Positions 36,814 to 44,779 of a DNA stretch of 51,653 nucleotides are shown here, in pieces. The stretch comes from Campylobacter sp. W0018 (lineage in GTDB: Bacteria > Campylobacterota > Campylobacteria > Campylobacterales > Campylobacteraceae). How positions within the stretch are numbered: position 1 is the first letter of the stretch; every line of letters starts with the position of its first letter. The stretch is taken from positions 1 through 51,653 of the forward strand of contig JACHTQ010000010.1 in the NCBI GenBank assembly GCA_020135845.1. Direction: 5' to 3'. Made by a program: the position numbers and the translations under genes. A model generated the notes under the pieces. It did not search any database and was not told the DNA's origin. It worked only from the letters and a program-made list of their open reading frames with translations.

Positions 36814-38152
36814 AATCATTGTTTTTAAATTTTTGATAATATTTCCAAGAATTGATAATGTCCGGACGATTTTGTTCTAAATGCTGATATTCTTTTTGAA
36901 AAATGTTTAGAAATTTCGACGCTAAAGCTTTATTAGAGTTAAAGATAGATAATACCTCTTCTTCCTTCATCATCATAAGTTCATTTTGCTTATCGATCTT
37001 TTTTATTTCAAATAAAAAGTTCTGTAAATACTCTTTAACAGTATTAAAAAATTGCGTATCATTTGTAAGTTTTTCTAAATCTTCTTTTTGAATATATAAA
37101 GCTATATCATTTGATAAATCATCATCAATAACTAATTTTATTATATTAATTTGTTTATTTTGTCTTGGTCTATCTAAAGTAATAGCAATACTATTTAAAG
37201 GATCGATTTCTGTGCTGTATATATCTTTTTTATTGGCATAAAGTGTGATAGGAAAAAGATAGCGAATATAGCCTTTAAATTCTTGAATTTTAAAAAAGGA
37301 TTGTTTTTCTATATGGGGGGGGGTAAAGCTGAATTTTCGAGCAAGAAAATCCAATGTTTTAAAAGCATTTTCTGGAATAATCGAGTTCATATCTAAATAA
37401 TAAATTTTATCTTGATTGAAATATCGCAATAAAAAATTTAAGATAAAAACTCCATTATTCAGCTCTTCAAAATCAACTTTAATTTCAGTTTTTTTATTGT
37501 GAGTTAAAAATTCAATATAATTTCTATAATCATAAGTGAGATTAAAATCGCGTGGATAATTTCTTGAAACTTTTGTCCAATCTCTTCCCCAATTGTGTTT
37601 TAAAATCTCTATAGGGTCTCTAACACCACAAATGATTTGCGTATTAGGATCAAGTAAATTTAGAAATTTATCAAAATTAGGAATATTAAGTTCTGAAATA
37701 TTTATAGCATATTGATCAATATTGCTATTTAAATACATATAATGGATGCAATATCTTTCTTTGGCGTCATTAGGGGAAGTCCAAGAAGGAAAACATAAAA
37801 CATCGCAACCCTCATTAAGATATCTTAAAAATGCAGCAGCACCGACTCCATGAGGCGAAATATAGATAAATTTATAGTGTTTAGGTAAGGGCAAATTTAA
37901 ATCCCAAGCAAGTTCTGCGCAATATCTGCTCGAATCTGTGTCTATGAAGTCAGGATTAATCAAAGGAGGATAAGGGCTATTTAAATAATTTTCTTTAAAT
38001 TCATGTGAGTTTAACCATGTGCAAATAATGTTAATATTTTCTGTAATAAAATTAAAAAAGTTTTCATTGTGGGAATTTTTTAAAGCTTTTAGCAAAATTT
38101 TGGCTCCAGTTGGATTTAAATTATCCCGTATAAATTCTAATAAATTTTGCAT
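36806..38152 (-). CDS. cipA: Phase-variable DUF2972 transferase CipA
   Basis: This 448-aa protein matches by position and content Cj0685c (CipA, reported to affect C. jejuni invasion). It belongs to the DUF2972 family, whose capsule-locus members include the O-methyl-phosphoramidate transferases. A sulfotransferase-like fold is suggested by YISPHGVGAAAFLRY (97-111) and ICGVRDPIEILKHNWGRD (174-191). A run of nine C (plus strand G9 at 37315-37323) encodes Thr277-Pro278-Pro279; a one-base slip would end the protein soon after residue 280. Here it is in frame (ON). It lies three bases after a CysC-like kinase. Acceptor unknown. Confidence 0.85.
   Translation of the reverse strand: MQNLLEFIRDNLNPTGAKILLKALKNSHNENFFNFITENINIICTWLNSHEFKENYLNSPYPPLINPDFIDTDSSRYCAELAWDLNLPLPKHYKFIYISPHGVGAAAFLRYLNEGCDVLCFPSWTSPNDAKERYCIHYMYLNSNIDQYAINISELNIPNFDKFLNLLDPNTQIICGVRDPIEILKHNWGRDWTKVSRNYPRDFNLTYDYRNYIEFLTHNKKTEIKVDFEELNNGVFILNFLLRYFNQDKIYYLDMNSIIPENAFKTLDFLARKFSFTPPHIEKQSFFKIQEFKGYIRYLFPITLYANKKDIYSTEIDPLNSIAITLDRPRQNKQINIIKLVIDDDLSNDIALYIQKEDLEKLTNDTQFFNTVKEYLQNFLFEIKKIDKQNELMMMKEEEVLSIFNSNKALASKFLNIFQKEYQHLEQNRPDIINSWKYYQKFKNNDFT
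37315..37323. repeat. G9 homopolymer, phase-variation switch in cipA
   Basis: Nine consecutive G on the plus strand (C9 in the cipA coding strand) in a genome where such runs are rare outside contingency genes. The current length keeps cipA open. Confidence 0.9.
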
Positions 38153-38155
38153 ATT

Positions 38156-38692
38156 TTATAAGTATTTTTGTAAATGATCTAAAATGATAGCTACTTTTTT
38201 TTCAAGATTATCAAGTTTAGAATTATCTACAATCAGATCAGGATGTGGCTCATCAAAATTAATATCAACTCCCACAACATTTTTAATATCGCCTTTTAAA
38301 GCACCGCTATAGAGTCCTTTTTTATCTCGTTTTTTTAATTCTTCAAAATTACATTTTATATAAATTTCAAAGTAATTTTTAAGTCGTTTTCGGTTGTATG
38401 TATAAATTTCATCCCACATGGAAATCGTACTTACAATAACTATCATTCCTTGAGAACTTAAAAAATGAGCGAAATTAGAACGTTTTAGTGAAACTTCAAT
38501 ACGTCCTTCTTTTTCATAGCCATAATGTCCCAAAAGATCTCTTAATTCATCGCCGTCAAGATAGATAATATTGTTTAATTTTTCTCTCAATTTTCTACAT
38601 AATTCTTCTGCAATATAGCTTTTACCGCTACCTGCTAAACCTGTTAGCCAAATCACTCCACCATTTTTTAAATCTTGCATTATTTTTTCCAT
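38156..38692 (-). CDS. CysC-family kinase (APS kinase-like or CDP-phosphoramidate kinase-like)
   Basis: This 178-aa protein has P-loop GLAGSGKS (17-24), LDGDELRDLL (about 45), RSNFAHFLSSQG and the family block RDKKGLYSGALKGDIKNVVGVD (near 125-146). It is an APS-kinase relative. However, the canonical SPYRxDR-type segment that follows the conserved Ser is replaced by STISMWDEIYTYNRKR. That resembles my recollection of C. jejuni Cj1415, shown to phosphorylate cytidine diphosphoramidate in methyl-phosphoramidate synthesis. No ATP sulfurylase (CysD/N) is nearby. It is the first gene of a two-gene operon with cipA. Confidence 0.8.
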   Translation of the reverse strand: MEKIMQDLKNGGVIWLTGLAGSGKSYIAEELCRKLREKLNNIIYLDGDELRDLLGHYGYEKEGRIEVSLKRSNFAHFLSSQGMIVIVSTISMWDEIYTYNRKRLKNYFEIYIKCNFEELKKRDKKGLYSGALKGDIKNVVGVDINFDEPHPDLIVDNSKLDNLEKKVAIILDHLQKYL

Positions 38693-38718
38693 ATATTTAA
38701 TAAAAATTAGATATAGAG

Positions 38719-38724
38719 ATTATA
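38719..38724 (-). promoter_or_regulatory. -10 box of the kinase-cipA operon
   Basis: TATAAT on the minus strand, 27 bases before the kinase ATG, in the 100-base divergent gap with ispG. Confidence 0.5.
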
Positions 38725-38794
38725 TAAAAATAAACTTTAGTTAAAGCAAAAAAAGTTAAAATTTTAAAAATAATATTTAAAAAAGAGTTTGCGT

Positions 38795-39862
38795 ATGAAG
38801 GTAGAGAGATTTAAAACAAAACAGATTAAAGTGGGAAATGTTTTAATAGGGGGTAATGCACCTATTTCAGTCCAATCGATGTTATTTACAAAAACTAGAG
38901 ATATAGAGGGTTGTTTAGAGCAACTTAATCGTCTTTATTTTGCCGGAGCAAATATAGTACGTTTAGCTTGTTTGGATATGGCAGATGCAAGGGCCTTAAG
39001 AGAAATTAAAGCAAAGAGTCCATTGCCTTTGATAGTTGATATTCATTTTAATCATAACTTGGCTGTATATTGTGCTGAATTTATTGATGGTGTGAGAATT
39101 AATCCTGGAAATATTGGTTCCAAAGAAAATATTAAAGAAGTTGTAAAGGCTTGTAAAGAACGCAATATTCCTATACGCATAGGAGTAAATCATGGTTCCA
39201 TAGAAAAACAATTTAGCGATAAATTTGGATATGGTATAGAGGCTATGTTAGAAAGTGCTTTATATAATATTAAGCTTTTAGAAGATTTAGATTTTACAGA
39301 TATTAAAATTTCAATGAAAACTTCGGACACTCAAAAAACGATAGAGGCTTATGAAAGATTGCGTCCTCTATGTGATTATCCATTTCATTTAGGCGTTACA
39401 GAGGCAGGAACTAAATTTCATAGCACGGTAAAAAGCTCTATAGCTTTGGGAAATTTACTTCTTAAAGGCATAGGTGATACCATGCGTGTGTCTATGACAG
39501 GAGAACTTGAAGAAGAAATTCGCGTTGCAAAAGCAATTTTGCAAGATAGTGGAGTACAAAAAAGTGGAGTTAATATCATCTCATGTCCGACTTGCGGAAG
39601 GATACAAAGTGATTTGCTTGGCGCAATTAAGATTGTAGAAGAGAAAACCAAACATATTAAAGAACCGATTAATATTAGTGTTATGGGATGTGTGGTTAAT
39701 GCTTTAGGTGAAGCTAAGGGAGCTGATGTAGCTATAGCTTTTGGAAAAAATCAAGGACTTGTTATAAGACATGGTGAGGTTGTTGCCAAGCTAAAAGAAA
39801 AAGATTTAGTTGATAGATTTTTATTAGAAGTTGAAGATGAGGTAAAAAGTAGAACAATATAA
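38795..39862 (+). CDS. ispG: HMB-PP synthase IspG (GcpE)
   Basis: This 4Fe-4S enzyme of the MEP isoprenoid pathway converts methylerythritol cyclodiphosphate to HMB-PP. It has an N-terminal TIM barrel ([29 protein letters not shown]) and a C-terminal cluster-binding domain with Cys in ISCPTCGR (near 266) and VMGCVVN (near 300). Length is 355 aa. ATG 38795 is chosen: AAAGAG lies eight bases upstream, while TTG 38789 is too close to it. It ends in a bidirectional terminator. Confidence 0.96.
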   Translation: MKVERFKTKQIKVGNVLIGGNAPISVQSMLFTKTRDIEGCLEQLNRLYFAGANIVRLACLDMADARALREIKAKSPLPLIVDIHFNHNLAVYCAEFIDGVRINPGNIGSKENIKEVVKACKERNIPIRIGVNHGSIEKQFSDKFGYGIEAMLESALYNIKLLEDLDFTDIKISMKTSDTQKTIEAYERLRPLCDYPFHLGVTEAGTKFHSTVKSSIALGNLLLKGIGDTMRVSMTGELEEEIRVAKAILQDSGVQKSGVNIISCPTCGRIQSDLLGAIKIVEEKTKHIKEPINISVMGCVVNALGEAKGADVAIAFGKNQGLVIRHGEVVAKLKEKDLVDRFLLEVEDEVKSRTI

Positions 39863-39864
39863 AG

Positions 39865-39892
39865 AATAAAGCAAGGTTTTCCTTGCTTTATT
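39865..39892. terminator. Bidirectional terminator between ispG and flgH
   Basis: A perfect 12-base stem, AATAAAGCAAGG (39865-39876) with CCTTGCTTTATT (39881-39892), closes a TTTT loop. A/T-rich flanks give a U-rich tail in both directions. It serves the convergent ispG (+) and flgH (-). Confidence 0.85.
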
Positions 39893-40589
39893 AAAATGGC
39901 CAAATAGCCTCTATCACTTTACTTCCCCAAGGTTTTCTAGTGCTTCTATCCACTTCACCTTCAGTTTTATAAAGAATTTTTGCATCTGCAATGTATTTGC
40001 TATCTATAGTATTGTCTTGTCCAATATCGTAAGGACGAATCACTCCACTTAATTGTATGATTTGTTTTTCTCCATTAATTAAAAGTTCTCTTGAACCTTC
40101 AATAAAATAATTACCATTAGATAAAATTTTGATCACGCGAGTTGAGATGGTTGTATTAAAACTTTCATTACGACTTTGAGATCCTGATCCTTGATAATTA
40201 TTTGTGCTATTGGTTTGAAAACCAATATTAGAATACGCATTTACTTTATTGATTGCATTTTTTAAAATTCCAGAGCCACCAGTTAAAGCTCCTCCACCTA
40301 AATTCGAAGTATTGGTTCTGCTTGTAGCTTTATTGGCTTGAGTACTTTGAGTGGTGCTTTCTTGAATAACCACTGTTACCAAATCATTAACATTCATTGC
40401 TTTTTTGTCTGAAAATAAAGGATTATCTCCTTTACCAAAAAGTGATCCTGGTGCTGTTTCTATATTGTTACTTTGTTTAGGGGCAAGCTCTTCAACATAA
40501 GCAGGCGGTTTCATGGAAATTTGAGGATCCACAGTAGCAGAACAACCAAAAAACACAAATGGTAGGGTGTAAAATAAAATTTTTTTCAT
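39891..40589 (-). CDS. flgH: Flagellar L-ring lipoprotein FlgH
   Basis: It forms the outer-membrane bushing around the rod. The signal peptide ends at lipobox Cys16 (FVFFGCSAT). The family blocks SLFGKGDNPLFSDKKAMNVNDLVTV and the C-terminal LSGVIRPYDIGQDNTIDS ... GEVDRSTRKPWGS are present, with a low-complexity Ser/Asn region at about 90-140. Length is 232 aa. It is alone on its strand under a sigma-54 promoter 66-83 bases upstream. Confidence 0.96.
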   Translation of the reverse strand: MKKILFYTLPFVFFGCSATVDPQISMKPPAYVEELAPKQSNNIETAPGSLFGKGDNPLFSDKKAMNVNDLVTVVIQESTTQSTQANKATSRTNTSNLGGGALTGGSGILKNAINKVNAYSNIGFQTNSTNNYQGSGSQSRNESFNTTISTRVIKILSNGNYFIEGSRELLINGEKQIIQLSGVIRPYDIGQDNTIDSKYIADAKILYKTEGEVDRSTRKPWGSKVIEAIWPF

Positions 40590-40627
40590 TAAAATCGTCC
40601 TTTAAATTATGAATTTTTATTTTTTTT

Positions 40628-40636
40628 TGTTAAAAT
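40628..40636 (+). promoter_or_regulatory. Extended -10 of pta-ackA
   Basis: TGTTAAAAT after a T-run; transcription would start near 40643, leaving a leader of about 54 bases that contains the opposing flgH sigma-54 site. Confidence 0.6.
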
Positions 40637-40654
40637 AATATTTATAAAAATGTA

Positions 40655-40672
40655 AAGCAAAGAGTGTTCCAC
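40655..40672 (-). promoter_or_regulatory. Sigma-54 promoter of flgH
   Basis: Minus strand GTGGAACACTCTTTGCTTT, with GG (40670-40669) and GC (40658-40657) ten bases apart. Predicted start is near 40645, with a leader of about 56 bases to the flgH ATG. Its core is identical to the flgG2 promoter at 49943. Confidence 0.9.
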
Positions 40673-40696
40673 TTTTTTAAAGTAAAAGGAGAAATA

Positions 40697-42199
40697 ATGG
40701 AAAATCTTTATTTAATAAGATCTAAGAGTGATGATCAAAGCATTATAGTTGGTTTAAAATTGCTAGAATATTATAGTAAAAACTATAAAAATATGGCAAT
40801 TTATTGCCCAGTGGTTTCTAAGCATGATATTTCTATTTTTCAAGAGTGGCTTAAACAATTTAATATTAATCAAAATATAGAAAATACTTATAGTTTTGTC
40901 GATAAAGATGCTATAGAAGAATTTAGTAAAGATTCTAATGTTTTTTTTAATATTATTTTAAAAACTTATGAAGAATTAAAAGAAAAATATGAATTTGTTT
41001 TAACGATCGGTTTTTCTAAATTTGGCGTATTAGATGCTTTTGGACTTAATGTTAAAATCGCTAAAAATCTTAATACTCCAATTGTCGCTGATGTTTGCAA
41101 TGAATATAAAGCAATGGCACAAAAACATCTTGATAAACTTTTAAATGGTAAAAATTATGTTTTAATTGATGAAAATATTGATTTTAATAAAATCACTCAA
41201 TTAAAATCTTATGATTTTACAACCCCTTATCGTTTTAAGTATGAAATGATTAAAAAAAGTATTAAAGATAAAAAAACAGTTGTTTTGCCAGAAGGCAACG
41301 ATGAAAGAATTTTAAAAGCTTGTGATATTTTATTAAAAACTGAAGTTGTGGATCTTATTATTTTAGGAGATGAAAAAGAAATCAAGCAGAATGCAGAAAA
41401 ATTAATGCTTGATATTAATTCTGCAAAAATGATCAACCCTTATAATTCAGATTTATGTGAAGAATTTGCTAATATGCTTTATGAGGCAAGAAAATCCAAA
41501 GGAATGACTCTTGATCAAGCTAAAGAATTAGTCAAAGATAAGACTTATTTTGGAACTTTACTTGTGCATAGTGGAAAAGCTGATGCTATGGTAAGTGGAG
41601 CTTCTACAACCACCGCCGAAACTATTCGTCCTGCACTTCAATTGATTAAAACTCAAGAAGGGGTAAGTTCTGTTTCAGGGTTATTTTTTATGGGATTAGA
41701 AGATAAAATGTTAGCTTTTGCAGATTGCGCTGTTAATCCTAAACCAACAGCTGAGCAATTAGCCTCTAGTGCTTATGTTAGCGCTATGACTGCAAAATCT
41801 TTTGGATTAGATCCTAAGATCGCTTTGCTTTCTTATTCTAGCGGGGATAGCGGAAAAGGAGAAAGCGTAGATCTTGTAAAAGAAGCCCTTAAAATAGCTA
41901 AGGAAAAATATCCAGAATTAAACATAGATGGCCCTATGCAATTTGATTGTGCTTATGATCCTAAAACAGCAGCTTCAAAAATGCCAGAGTCTAAAATAGC
42001 AGGACAGATTAATGTTTTTATATTTCCAGATCTTGATGCTGCAAATATTGGTTATAAAGCTGTGCAAAGAACAGCTGATGCTTTGGCAATTGGTCCTATT
42101 TTACAAGGTCTTAAAAAGCCAGTGAATGATTTAAGTCGTGGATGTTTGGTTGATGATATTGTAGATACCGTCATTTTAAGTGCTGTTCAAGCTCAATAA
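40697..42199 (+). CDS. pta: Phosphate acetyltransferase
   Basis: It interconverts acetyl-CoA and acetyl phosphate. A degenerate N-terminal P-loop-like (DRTGG/BioD-like) region occupies about 1-165. The PTA_PTB catalytic domain (about 180-495) has KKTVVLPEGNDERILKA and HSGKADAMVSGASTTTAETIRPALQ. The start is ATG 40697 after AAAAGGAG; the in-frame ORF from 40664 has no ribosome site. Length is 500 aa. With ackA it makes the acetate overflow/uptake route and the acetyl phosphate pool, which can phosphorylate response regulators. Confidence 0.96.
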   Translation: MENLYLIRSKSDDQSIIVGLKLLEYYSKNYKNMAIYCPVVSKHDISIFQEWLKQFNINQNIENTYSFVDKDAIEEFSKDSNVFFNIILKTYEELKEKYEFVLTIGFSKFGVLDAFGLNVKIAKNLNTPIVADVCNEYKAMAQKHLDKLLNGKNYVLIDENIDFNKITQLKSYDFTTPYRFKYEMIKKSIKDKKTVVLPEGNDERILKACDILLKTEVVDLIILGDEKEIKQNAEKLMLDINSAKMINPYNSDLCEEFANMLYEARKSKGMTLDQAKELVKDKTYFGTLLVHSGKADAMVSGASTTTAETIRPALQLIKTQEGVSSVSGLFFMGLEDKMLAFADCAVNPKPTAEQLASSAYVSAMTAKSFGLDPKIALLSYSSGDSGKGESVDLVKEALKIAKEKYPELNIDGPMQFDCAYDPKTAASKMPESKIAGQINVFIFPDLDAANIGYKAVQRTADALAIGPILQGLKKPVNDLSRGCLVDDIVDTVILSAVQAQ

Positions 42200-42217
42200 T
42201 TTTAATAAAGGATAAAA

Positions 42218-43402
42218 ATGAAAGTTTTAGTTTTAAATTCAGGTTCATCATCTATAAAATTTAAATTTTTTGATGATAAGGTAGTTAAGGCAAGTGGTTT
42301 AATTGAAAAAATCGGCGAAGAAACCTCTAAAGTTGTTTTAAAAAATACTCTAAACGATGAGAAATTTGAAAGAGATATTGCTATAAAAGATCATGAGCAT
42401 GGTTTGCAAGTTTTAAATGAACTTTTTAAAGAATCAGGAATTTTAGAAGATCTTAAAGTTCTTAATGGTTGCGGTCACCGTATTGTTCACGGAGGAAAAA
42501 CTTTAACAAAACATTGTTTAATAGATGATCATGTGCTCAATGAAATTGATAGGGTAAGTGTTTTTGCACCTTTACACAATCCAGCTCATTTAGCCGGTAT
42601 AAAAACAATGATCAAAGCTGCTCCAAATGTACCAAATGTTGCAGTTTTTGATACAGCTTTTCATCAAACAATGCCTGATTATGCTTATATGTATGCTTTA
42701 CCTTATGAATTTTATGATAAAGATGGCATAAGAAGATATGGTTTTCACGGAACTTCTCATGCTTATGTGAGCTCAAAAGCTGCTAATTTATTGGGCAAGA
42801 GTAGCGTAAATGTGATTTCAGCTCACCTTGGAAATGGAGCAAGTGTTTGTGCTGTAGAAAATGGAAAGAGTATAGATACATCTATGGGATTTACTCCTCT
42901 TGAAGGTCTTGTTATGGGAACTCGTTGTGGAGATATGGATCCTGCAATTATACCTTTCATTAGCAAGGCAAGAGGCTTGAGTATAGATGAAATTGATAAT
43001 TTGATGAATAAAAAAAGTGGTGTATATGGAATTTGTGGCTATAATGATTTTAGAGATATTGAGTCGCGAGTTGAAAAAGGAGAGGAAAAAGCGCGCTTAG
43101 CTTTTGATATGTTTTGCTACCGCTTAGTAAAATATATAGGAGCTTATCTTGCAGTATTGCCAGGAACTGATGGTATTATTTTCACAGGCGGAATAGGTGA
43201 AAATTCTTCCTTAGTAAGACAAAAAGTGTGTGAAAAACTAGCTCATCTTGGTATTGAACTTGATTTAAATTTAAATAGTCAAAGAATGTCGACTGAAAGA
43301 ATAATAAGCACTGCAAATTCTAAAATCAAAGTTTGTATTATTCCTACAGATGAAGAATTTGAAATTGCAAGAGTCACGGAAGAGCTTGTAAATAAAGGTT
43401 AA
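42218..43402 (+). CDS. ackA: Acetate kinase
   Basis: It converts acetyl phosphate + ADP to acetate + ATP. The N-terminal VLNSGSSSIKF (4-14), FDTAFHQTMP (near 145), GFHGTSHAYVS (near 175) and IFTGGIGENSS (near 322) are all present. Length is 394 aa. It lies 18 bases after pta with its own AAAGGA site. A hairpin overlaps the stop codon. Confidence 0.98.
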   Translation: MKVLVLNSGSSSIKFKFFDDKVVKASGLIEKIGEETSKVVLKNTLNDEKFERDIAIKDHEHGLQVLNELFKESGILEDLKVLNGCGHRIVHGGKTLTKHCLIDDHVLNEIDRVSVFAPLHNPAHLAGIKTMIKAAPNVPNVAVFDTAFHQTMPDYAYMYALPYEFYDKDGIRRYGFHGTSHAYVSSKAANLLGKSSVNVISAHLGNGASVCAVENGKSIDTSMGFTPLEGLVMGTRCGDMDPAIIPFISKARGLSIDEIDNLMNKKSGVYGICGYNDFRDIESRVEKGEEKARLAFDMFCYRLVKYIGAYLAVLPGTDGIIFTGGIGENSSLVRQKVCEKLAHLGIELDLNLNSQRMSTERIISTANSKIKVCIIPTDEEFEIARVTEELVNKG

Positions 43403-43413
43403 AAACCTTTATT
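43391..43413 (+). terminator. Terminator hairpin overlapping the ackA stop
   Basis: AATAAAGG (43391-43398) pairs with CCTTTATT (43406-43413), followed by TTATTATTT. The stem includes the last ackA codons. The next gene begins 15 bases later, so read-through probably feeds it. Confidence 0.6.
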
Positions 43414-43427
43414 TTATTATTTAGAGC

Positions 43428-43919
43428 ATGAAAAAATTTAAAGATTTTAGTCTTAATTTTCTCTTTAAAATATCGGATCAACCAGTTGTTTTGCGTGATT
43501 TACTTGAAGCTAATGCTTTATTTAATGATGGAATGCTTGTTGATCCTTCTAAACTTAATTTTAATTTTAAAATTTTAAATTCTTATTTGTATTTTAGTAT
43601 TCTTTGTGTGCTTATTTTATTGCCTTTATTGCTTGTTACACATTATTTTCTTATGCGTCTCGACTTTCATATAAGCATAATCAGTGCTGTTGCTGTGACT
43701 GCTTGTGTTTTTATAAGTTATGATATTTTTAAGATTTATACTCGAAAAATTATTTCAAAACAATTGATAAAAAAAGCTTGGGGTTTGCATTTTCCTTATT
43801 TTTCATATGAAAAATATTCCTTATTAGCAAGTAAACTTTATAAAGAAGCTTTAAAAGATGATGTTTTAAAAAAGAATTTAGAAAAATATGTGCTAGAAAA
43901 AATCATTCAATCTAAGTAA
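43428..43919 (+). CDS. Conserved two-helix membrane protein of unknown function
   Basis: This 163-aa protein has two membrane segments (about 52-73 and 81-99), and cytosolic N- and C-terminal regions rich in Lys and Tyr. I do not recognise a family. It follows ackA after a terminator-like hairpin and overlaps the end of the FtsL-like gene by 13 bases, tail to tail. It corresponds by position to C. jejuni Cj0691. The start has only a weak TAGAG site. Confidence 0.7.
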   Translation: MKKFKDFSLNFLFKISDQPVVLRDLLEANALFNDGMLVDPSKLNFNFKILNSYLYFSILCVLILLPLLLVTHYFLMRLDFHISIISAVAVTACVFISYDIFKIYTRKIISKQLIKKAWGLHFPYFSYEKYSLLASKLYKEALKDDVLKKNLEKYVLEKIIQSK

Positions 43920-44779
43920 TCAAGAATTTGATTTTGAAAACGCATGTTTTCTAATCTTCTTTTTAAATCCTTATTTTCTTCATTAAGTACACTTTCTTCT
44001 GTTTTTAAAGTAGCAATTTCTCGGCTTAAATAATAAATTTGATTTCTTATATAAATTTGTGGAGCAAAAAGCAATAAAGCAAAACTTACAAGCAAGATAG
44101 CAAAAAGCAAGTGATTAAACGTTAAATTTCTATCTTCTTTGGTTGCATCCGTAAAGCCTTCTAAAAGGGTATTTTTAACTTTTTGGGTGTCTTCTTCCAC
44201 AGGATTTTTTTTCAACGATGTGTCAGGTGTATTTTCGGTATGTATTTTTTTTTGTAAATTTTCTAAACTTTGTTTAATATTGGTTTGAGAAATTTTTGGA
44301 TTTTTTTTATCTGATTTTTGGTTATTCGCTTTTTTGGATAGTTGAGGTTCTTTATTATTTTTGTTTAAATCCTTAGCTTCTACTTTGTCTTCTTGTATTT
44401 TTTTAGTTTGTAGATCTTTTTCTGTTTTTTTTAGAAAAAATAATTTTTTCTTATTTTTTTGTGTATATGAATTTTTATTTTTTTCTTTTATCTTAGAAAA
44501 AATTTTTTTAGCTAAGGATTGTTTTTCTTCTAATTTTACATTGATTAAATCTTCTTTAAGATATATATTTGATTTTTTGGAATTTTTTGTTTCATATTCA
44601 TCTTGATTAAATAAATTCCGCGGTTGTTTATTAAGACGTCTTTTGAAAATATCATTACTAGAGATAATTTCATTTTTAAGTTCATCATCTAAGGGTTTTC
44701 CTTGATTCATAGCACGCGAAAAATTTAGCATTTTCTGACGTATATTTTGCTTTTCTTTTAAAAAATCATCTTCTAACAT
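43907..44779 (-). CDS. Probable FtsL with a long charged N-terminal extension
   Basis: The C-terminal 70 residues have the FtsL plan: one membrane segment (about 223-240) followed by a leucine-zipper coiled coil (244-283, LSREIATLKTEESVLNEEN). It sits directly after rsmH with a one-base TAATG overlap, the invariant ftsL position in division clusters. The preceding roughly 220 residues are Lys/Asn/Glu-rich and look disordered, whereas ordinary FtsL has about 35 cytoplasmic residues. In annotations this is usually only a hypothetical membrane protein (Cj0692c position). The assignment rests on topology and synteny. Confidence 0.65.
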   Translation of the reverse strand: MLEDDFLKEKQNIRQKMLNFSRAMNQGKPLDDELKNEIISSNDIFKRRLNKQPRNLFNQDEYETKNSKKSNIYLKEDLINVKLEEKQSLAKKIFSKIKEKNKNSYTQKNKKKLFFLKKTEKDLQTKKIQEDKVEAKDLNKNNKEPQLSKKANNQKSDKKNPKISQTNIKQSLENLQKKIHTENTPDTSLKKNPVEEDTQKVKNTLLEGFTDATKEDRNLTFNHLLFAILLVSFALLLFAPQIYIRNQIYYLSREIATLKTEESVLNEENKDLKRRLENMRFQNQILDYLD

